In this document: piece by piece, positions 6,415 through 9,661 of the stretch
Position numbering within the stretch: the stretch's first letter is position 1
Layout: each line of letters begins with the position of its first letter
NCBI GenBank assembly: GCA_002506275.1
Contig: DAXG01000041.1
Location: forward strand, 1-9,661
Direction: 5' to 3'
From: Euryarchaeota archaeon UBA259
Lineage (GTDB): Archaea > Thermoplasmatota > Poseidoniia > Poseidoniales > Poseidoniaceae
DNA length: 9,661 nucleotides
Program-made: the position numbers and the translations under genes
Notes under the pieces: generated by a model
Databases searched by the model: none
Seen by the model: the letters and a program-made list of their open reading frames with translations, nothing else
What the model was told of the DNA's origin: nothing

Positions 6415-7566
6415 ATGCCACGCGCAGTCATCGCTTTTTCAGGTGGAATGGATTCGACAGGTTTACTCATGCGACTCTTAGCAGACGGTTACACCGTTGA
6501 CTGCATTTCATATGAGTACGGTCAAAAGCATAGCATTGAACTTGAACGCGCATCGAAGAATATTGAATATCTTGCTGGAAGTGGGATAGAGGTCTCTCAT
6601 CGAATCATTGACTTATCAAGCGCAATGGGGGCTTTTGAAAGTTCATTACTGAAAGGTGGAGACGAAATACCGGAAGGGCACTACGAAGAAGAACAAATGA
6701 AATCCACTGTCGTTCCAAATCGAAATGCGATTTTTGCTTCTATTGTTTATGGATATGCACTATCAATCTCAACTCGAGAACACTGCGACGTGGAAATCGC
6801 TCTGGGTGTACATTCAGGAGATCATGAAATATATCCAGATTGCAGACCGGAGTTCTATACTTCACTCGGTCATGCTTTTGCAACTGGAAACTGGGGCAGT
6901 GAGCGCGTTTCTTTTACTCTGCCGTACATAGATGCAGATAAAGCGTTGATACTCAAAGATGCACGAAATGCAATCGAGGTTTTAGGACTCGACTTCACCA
7001 CTGTGTTTGCAAACACGAGTACCTCTTACAACCCCGATAAGGATGGGCGGAGTTCAGGAACCAGCGGTGCAGACATTGAACGTATTCTTGCTTTCCATTC
7101 GATTGGCGAAAGAGATCCCGTTGAGTATCAAGGTACATGGGATACGGTGCTTGAAAACGCACTTCGCGTTGAGAAAAAACACAAGGATATGCAGTATAAA
7201 GAGCGTCTTACGGAAGAACAGTACTATGTCACTCGACAGAGCGGTACTGAAAGAGCATTTACCGGGATATATTGGGATGAGAAACGAACAGGCGATTATT
7301 TTTGCATATGTTGTGGGCATTTATTATTCAACTCTGACATGAAGTTCGATTCAGGATGCGGTTGGCCATCGTTCCACACCGAGCATCCAGACGCTGGCAT
7401 CCGTCATATTGATGATTACACCCATGGAATGCACAGAACTGAAGTGCAGTGTGAGAAATGCGATGCACATTTGGGCCATATATTCAATGACGGACCCCGG
7501 CAATTTGGAGGACAACGTTACTGTATAAATTCTGCATCGCTGCAGTTTGAGGAGTTGGAAGAATGA
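6415..7566 (+). CDS. queC: Fusion protein: 7-cyano-7-deazaguanine synthase (QueC) + peptide-methionine (R)-S-oxide reductase (MsrB)
   Basis: One uninterrupted 383-residue frame. Residues 1 to about 245 are QueC, which uses ATP and ammonia to turn 7-carboxy-7-deazaguanine into preQ0. Visible are the PP-loop SGGMDS (9-14), YGQKH (35-39), VPNRN (100-104), PDCRPEF (141-147) and DADKA (173-177). The usual C-terminal zinc site is gone: Ser204, Ser214, Ser217 and Asp220 occupy the four Cys positions, while surrounding residues still align. Residues about 262-383 are a complete MsrB domain: TRQSGTERAFTGIYW, zinc pairs Cys297/Cys300 and Cys346/Cys349, FDSGCGWPSF with probable resolving Cys315, HRTEVQC, AHLGHIFNDGP, and catalytic Cys370 in RYCINS. 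The queE stop ends one base before the ATG, and queD overlaps the end by four bases. I know of no standard QueC with an MsrB tail; the joint function is unknown. Confidence 0.93.
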   Translation: MPRAVIAFSGGMDSTGLLMRLLADGYTVDCISYEYGQKHSIELERASKNIEYLAGSGIEVSHRIIDLSSAMGAFESSLLKGGDEIPEGHYEEEQMKSTVVPNRNAIFASIVYGYALSISTREHCDVEIALGVHSGDHEIYPDCRPEFYTSLGHAFATGNWGSERVSFTLPYIDADKALILKDARNAIEVLGLDFTTVFANTSTSYNPDKDGRSSGTSGADIERILAFHSIGERDPVEYQGTWDTVLENALRVEKKHKDMQYKERLTEEQYYVTRQSGTERAFTGIYWDEKRTGDYFCICCGHLLFNSDMKFDSGCGWPSFHTEHPDAGIRHIDDYTHGMHRTEVQCEKCDAHLGHIFNDGPRQFGGQRYCINSASLQFEELEE

Positions 7567-8012
7567 CAACACGGATGAGAAGATTTGTTGAAACAGATAC
7601 GGGGCATCGAGTCCCCAATCACAAAAGTAAATGCAGGCACATGCATGGGCACCGGTATCGTTTCGAAGCTGAAATTGAAGGCGATACGGTTCAAACATCA
7701 GGCGTGAGTGAAGAGGGGATGCTCATGGACTTTTCAGATGTTAGTTCGATTCTAATGGAATATGTACACGATGTCATTGACCATGCCTTTGTCGTTTACG
7801 AAGGAGATGAACTTGCACGTGAAGCATGCGAGCGAATGGGTCCAGATCATCGAACGGTCGTTGTACCGTTCATACCAACAGCAGAAAATTTGGCAAAATG
7901 GGCTTTTGAACAGGTTGAACCCCACATTACCTCAACCTATGGCAACGCGTTGAAATTAGTCGCTATGCATGTCCGTGAAACACCGAAAAGCATTGCATCT
8001 TGGATCCCTTAG
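7563..8012 (+). CDS. queD: 6-carboxy-5,6,7,8-tetrahydropterin synthase, QueD (PTPS family)
   Basis: Zinc enzyme converting 7,8-dihydroneopterin triphosphate (the FolE product) to 6-carboxytetrahydropterin for QueE. The 149-residue protein has the zinc ligands His15 (DTGHRV), His28 and His30 in CRHMHGH, and the catalytic Cys24 three residues before the HGH motif, the QueD-type spacing. Asp73-His74 (VIDHAFV) supply the catalytic pair. PTAENLAKW is the usual helix motif, and Glu139 in RETPKS is the expected pterin anchor. The ATG overlaps the stop of the queC-msrB gene (ATGA), with GAGGAG at 7549-7554 as ribosome site. A six-pyruvoyltetrahydropterin synthase role is formally possible, but the operon makes QueD by far the best reading. 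The stop codon directly abuts the stop of the convergent methyltransferase gene, leaving no room for a terminator between them. Confidence 0.95.
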   Translation: MTTRMRRFVETDTGHRVPNHKSKCRHMHGHRYRFEAEIEGDTVQTSGVSEEGMLMDFSDVSSILMEYVHDVIDHAFVVYEGDELAREACERMGPDHRTVVVPFIPTAENLAKWAFEQVEPHITSTYGNALKLVAMHVRETPKSIASWIP

Positions 8013-8852
8013 TTATTCTTCCTCAGCGGGAGTGATTTTGCGACGACGTTCTCGCCTCCAGCCTTCATTGCCTTCCACATATTGAAGCGCTGTTGTCGCA
8101 TCCAAAATACCCCCAATTAAGCGTGTAACTTCATCCTCTGTTGGCATTGAACGCATGATGCTTCTTCGTAGACTTTGTGAAAAACTGTTTCTTCGTTCAT
8201 CATTACCAGGTAAGGCCGAGCCAAATTCACCAATACCCTGCTCCATTACTTTACGTAAAGTTGGGTTTAAACTGCGTTCAAGTGGGACGATGCTCGGGAT
8301 GCCCGGGTTGGAGCCTTGTGTAGTAAGGACGCGCTGACGATGGAGTTCATAGACACACGCATTGACAGCATGTGAGAGATTGGCAATAGGATAACCTTCC
8401 CATGTTGGTAGTGTGACAAGAAAGTCACATAACTCAAGTGATTCAGTCGAAAGTCCTTTGCCTTCTTCACCAAAAATCAGGGCGACTGCGCCATTAAACG
8501 ATTCAAGCCGCTCTGCCATTTCCCAAGGATAGCTGAAATGTCGAAAACTTGTTTTCACACCGATTTCTCTCTTACCGGATGTTCCAACGAGCAGTGAGCA
8601 GTCCGATGTTGCTTCCTCCAGCGTTTCGTAAACTGTGCAGGCGTCGAGTACTCGCCCAGCATGCTTCGCTCTGTTTCGCGCTTCGATATCATCAGGCGTG
8701 CACATCGGATTCACAAGCCGTAAGGAAGTGAAACCGTAATTCAGCATGGTTCTACAAACCGCACCCAAGTTGCCAGGGTGTGTGGCGCCAACGAGTACAA
8801 TGTGCAATGAATAAGGACGATGCGGCAAGGGGATTCTTTGGCGATCCCCCAT
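8013..8852 (-). CDS. trmJ: TrmJ-like tRNA 2'-O-methyltransferase (SpoU/SPOUT family)
   Basis: SAM-dependent 2'-O-ribose methyltransferase with the knotted SPOUT fold; the bacterial and Sulfolobus TrmJ proteins modify position 32 of tRNA. Numbered from the third-codon ATG (279 aa), motif 1 is NLGAVCR at 28-34, motif 2 is ALIFGEEGKGL around 125-134, and motif 3 is NLSHAVNACVYEL from 158. A C-terminal segment of about 100 residues, partly helical and highly charged at its end (RRERRRK), resembles the TrmJ extension, including a distal TEDEVTRLIGGI segment. The first ATG at 8858 overlaps the preceding stop as ATGA but sits only one base from GAGGAGG (8860-8866). ATG 8852 has a seven-base gap from that site and is preferred. 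Family call is firm; the exact tRNA target is inferred. It is downstream of ribosomal protein genes. Confidence 0.88.
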   Translation of the reverse strand: MGDRQRIPLPHRPYSLHIVLVGATHPGNLGAVCRTMLNYGFTSLRLVNPMCTPDDIEARNRAKHAGRVLDACTVYETLEEATSDCSLLVGTSGKREIGVKTSFRHFSYPWEMAERLESFNGAVALIFGEEGKGLSTESLELCDFLVTLPTWEGYPIANLSHAVNACVYELHRQRVLTTQGSNPGIPSIVPLERSLNPTLRKVMEQGIGEFGSALPGNDERRNSFSQSLRRSIMRSMPTEDEVTRLIGGILDATTALQYVEGNEGWRRERRRKITPAEEE

Positions 8853-8854
8853 TT

Positions 8855-9088
8855 TCATTCCTCCTCAAATGGTCGCTTCGGATTCGATGTGAATTCAAGA
8901 ATCCAGCGAGGATTACAAGGTTGATAAAGAAAGAATAAGAATCCACTGTCTTCTCTGTCTTCCATGACGAGAGAGCGCTTACGCACACCGAATTTATTAC
9001 GTAAGTGCAAGACCAGTGCTTCAAGAACTTCCTTTTTTGGATGATGGACAGAAACGGGGGTGCGGTCCCAATCGACGCGCACGGTCAC
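8855..9088 (-). CDS. Hypothetical protein, 77 aa, between S17e and the methyltransferase
   Basis: I do not recognise this protein. It begins with alternating hydrophobic residues (TVRVDW, then VSVHH), followed by a helix (KKEVLEALVLHLRNKFG), a basic RKRS turn, two strand-like segments (GFLFFLY and WILEFT), and an acidic tail. This suggests a small beta-alpha-beta-beta fold. It is soluble. The start is GTG 9088: the next upstream in-frame triplet of use is a stop at 9098-9100, and GAGG at 9096-9099 lies seven bases before GTG. The stop overlaps the following ATG by ATGA, and the ribosome site of the methyltransferase gene lies within its last codons. Its place between ribosomal protein and tRNA/rRNA methyltransferase genes suggests a translation-related role, which is inference only. 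Confidence 0.75.
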   Translation of the reverse strand: MTVRVDWDRTPVSVHHPKKEVLEALVLHLRNKFGVRKRSLVMEDREDSGFLFFLYQPCNPRWILEFTSNPKRPFEEE

Positions 9089-9101
9089 TTCATCGCCTCA
9101 T

Positions 9102-9293
9102 TCAGTCGACTCTGCGCTGTCGATAACGGGTAACATACCCAGCAATCCAGTTGCGCAGTTTCTTTGACTCAACATCAGTAAGCATTTGGACCATCTTCTT
9201 GTTGTGATCAAAGTCCTCAGTGAATTTCTCTCCGTGGTCTTCTACAAGGTGTATGGCGCGAATTTTGATAAAACTTGGTCGAATATTTCCCAT
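9102..9293 (-). CDS. rps17e: Ribosomal protein S17e
   Basis: Small-subunit ribosomal protein found only in archaea and eukaryotes. The 63-residue protein matches archaeal S17e end to end: [16 protein letters not shown], then the [12 protein letters not shown] segment, [18 protein letters not shown], and a basic end. A GTG at 9302 is in frame three codons upstream, but it lies inside GAGGAGTGAT (9298-9307), which reads better as the ribosome site four bases before ATG 9293. The MGNIRP start is the family norm, which supports this. The previous L31e stop overlaps the same ribosome site. S17e next to L31e is not the arrangement I expect in most archaea, where L39e-L31e is usually followed by eIF6. 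Confidence 0.95.
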   Translation of the reverse strand: MGNIRPSFIKIRAIHLVEDHGEKFTEDFDHNKKMVQMLTDVESKKLRNWIAGYVTRYRQRRVD

Positions 9294-9298
9294 ATGTA

Positions 9299-9574
9299 TC
9301 ACTCCTCAAACAATTTGACTTCGATTGGAATATCAGGTTCATCGTGTCGAGTAACCTGAAGACGGATCTTTCGGGGTGGATTCTCGATGCCCCGTGACCA
9401 GATTTTTTCATTGACGCTCGGGTCAATCCACACTTCTTCATCTTCACCGACTTTGAGGTGATGGATGACGTGTTCACGTATGATTTGGATTGCTCGAGGT
9501 GCACGCTTGTAACGTGTGATACCCCATGCTTTGCGGAGAGGAACTGTAAGTTCGGATTCGTTTGCTCGTACCAT
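9299..9574 (-). CDS. rpl31e: Ribosomal protein L31e
   Basis: Large-subunit ribosomal protein of archaea and eukaryotes, near the peptide exit tunnel. The 91-residue reading from ATG 9574 gives [17 protein letters not shown], then [43 protein letters not shown], and a strand-forming acidic end; all are family features. ATG 9589 is also in frame and overlaps the L39e stop (ATGA), giving five more residues. I prefer 9574 because GAGGGTGA at 9580-9587 is a clear ribosome site five bases upstream, while little precedes 9589. The L39e-L31e order is the conserved archaeal pair. Confidence 0.96.
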   Translation of the reverse strand: MVRANESELTVPLRKAWGITRYKRAPRAIQIIREHVIHHLKVGEDEEVWIDPSVNEKIWSRGIENPPRKIRLQVTRHDEPDIPIEVKLFEE

Positions 9575-9585
9575 ATTCTTCACCC

Positions 9586-9661
9586 TCATCGTTGGAGCTT
9601 ACTACGGCGCCAGTGGTGTCGCTTTGGATGCGACACAGTGTTTCGGTCGGTCTTGAGCATG
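9586..9661 (-). CDS. rpl39e: Ribosomal protein L39e, C-terminal part (cut by window edge)
   Basis: Only the last 24 complete codons are visible. They read MLKTDRNTV followed by SHPKRHHWRRSKLQR and a stop, the unmistakable tail of L39e, a protein of about 50 residues lining the exit tunnel. The Met here is an internal residue of the family's VM(I/L)KT motif, not the start; the true start lies beyond the window. The stop at 9586-9588 overlaps the ATG at 9587-9589 just upstream of the L31e coding region. The promoter of this ribosomal cluster must lie outside the window. Confidence 0.9.
   Translation of the reverse strand, partial: MLKTDRNTVSHPKRHHWRRSKLQR

Noticed and set aside
7150..7205. QueC-MsrB fusion as a frameshift or lost stop between two genes
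   Set aside because: The frame is continuous with a plausible charged linker, no ribosome site or good separate start precedes the MsrB domain, and the domain keeps every key residue.
7351..7698. 115-codon minus strand frame across the msrB/queD junction
   Set aside because: It lies fully antisense to well-supported coding sequence and shows no family features.
9217..9504. 95-codon minus strand frame overlapping L31e and S17e
   Set aside because: A different frame on the same strand across two certain ribosomal protein genes; the product has no recognisable pattern.
1..9661. CRISPR arrays, tRNA or rRNA genes, insertion sequences, riboswitches
   Set aside because: No regularly spaced repeats, no tRNA cloverleaf-like or rRNA segments, no transposase or terminal repeats, and no preQ1 riboswitch-like leader before the preQ0 operon (the predicted transcript has no leader) were seen by eye.

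Overview
This is a compact, gene-dense archaeal window. Three ribosomal proteins of the archaeal/eukaryotic type (L39e, L31e and S17e), TATA-box-like promoters and Shine-Dalgarno sites built on GAGG/GGTGAT all point to Archaea. Base composition looks moderate. A TrmJ-type methyltransferase, methylmalonyl-CoA enzymes and a GTP cyclohydrolase of the bacterial FolE (IA) type sit together here. That mix suggests a mesophilic euryarchaeote such as a marine Thermoplasmatota (Marine Group II/Poseidoniales-like). The lineage is an inference, not something the sequence proves.

Layout. (1) Positions 1-993, + strand: the 3' end of a stand-alone methylmalonyl-CoA mutase large subunit, then methylmalonyl-CoA epimerase; this is the propionyl-CoA to succinyl-CoA branch. 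(2) 1017-3377, + strand: a 101-residue protein of unknown function coupled to a two-gene NatA/NatB-like ABC export system. (3) 3372-4874, - strand: a 500-residue class III PLP aminotransferase of unknown substrate, convergent with and overlapping the permease gene. (4) 4875-5008: a divergent promoter region with two TATA boxes, a perfect 8+8 bp palindrome and a second imperfect palindrome over one TATA box. (5) 5009-8012, + strand: a tightly packed operon of a 53-residue ribbon-helix-helix regulator, folE, queE, a queC-msrB fusion and queD. (6) 8013-9661, - strand: L39e (partial), L31e, S17e, an unknown 77-residue protein and a TrmJ/SpoU-family RNA methyltransferase, read in that order.

How the genes work together. 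folE makes 7,8-dihydroneopterin triphosphate from GTP, queD makes 6-carboxytetrahydropterin, queE makes 7-carboxy-7-deazaguanine, and queC makes preQ0 (7-cyano-7-deazaguanine), the precursor of tRNA archaeosine. All four steps are in one operon. The regulator gene, not obvious because it is short and starts with GTG, is the first gene and appears to be read from a leaderless transcript. The palindromes beside its promoter are natural candidates for its operator and could also control the divergent aminotransferase.

Most noteworthy points: the QueC protein carries a complete methionine-sulfoxide reductase B domain at its C-terminus and has lost all four cysteines of the usual QueC zinc site. 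The epimerase has Gln where the family normally has a metal-binding His. Both convergent gene pairs have no intergenic space. No tRNA, rRNA, CRISPR array or mobile element was seen.
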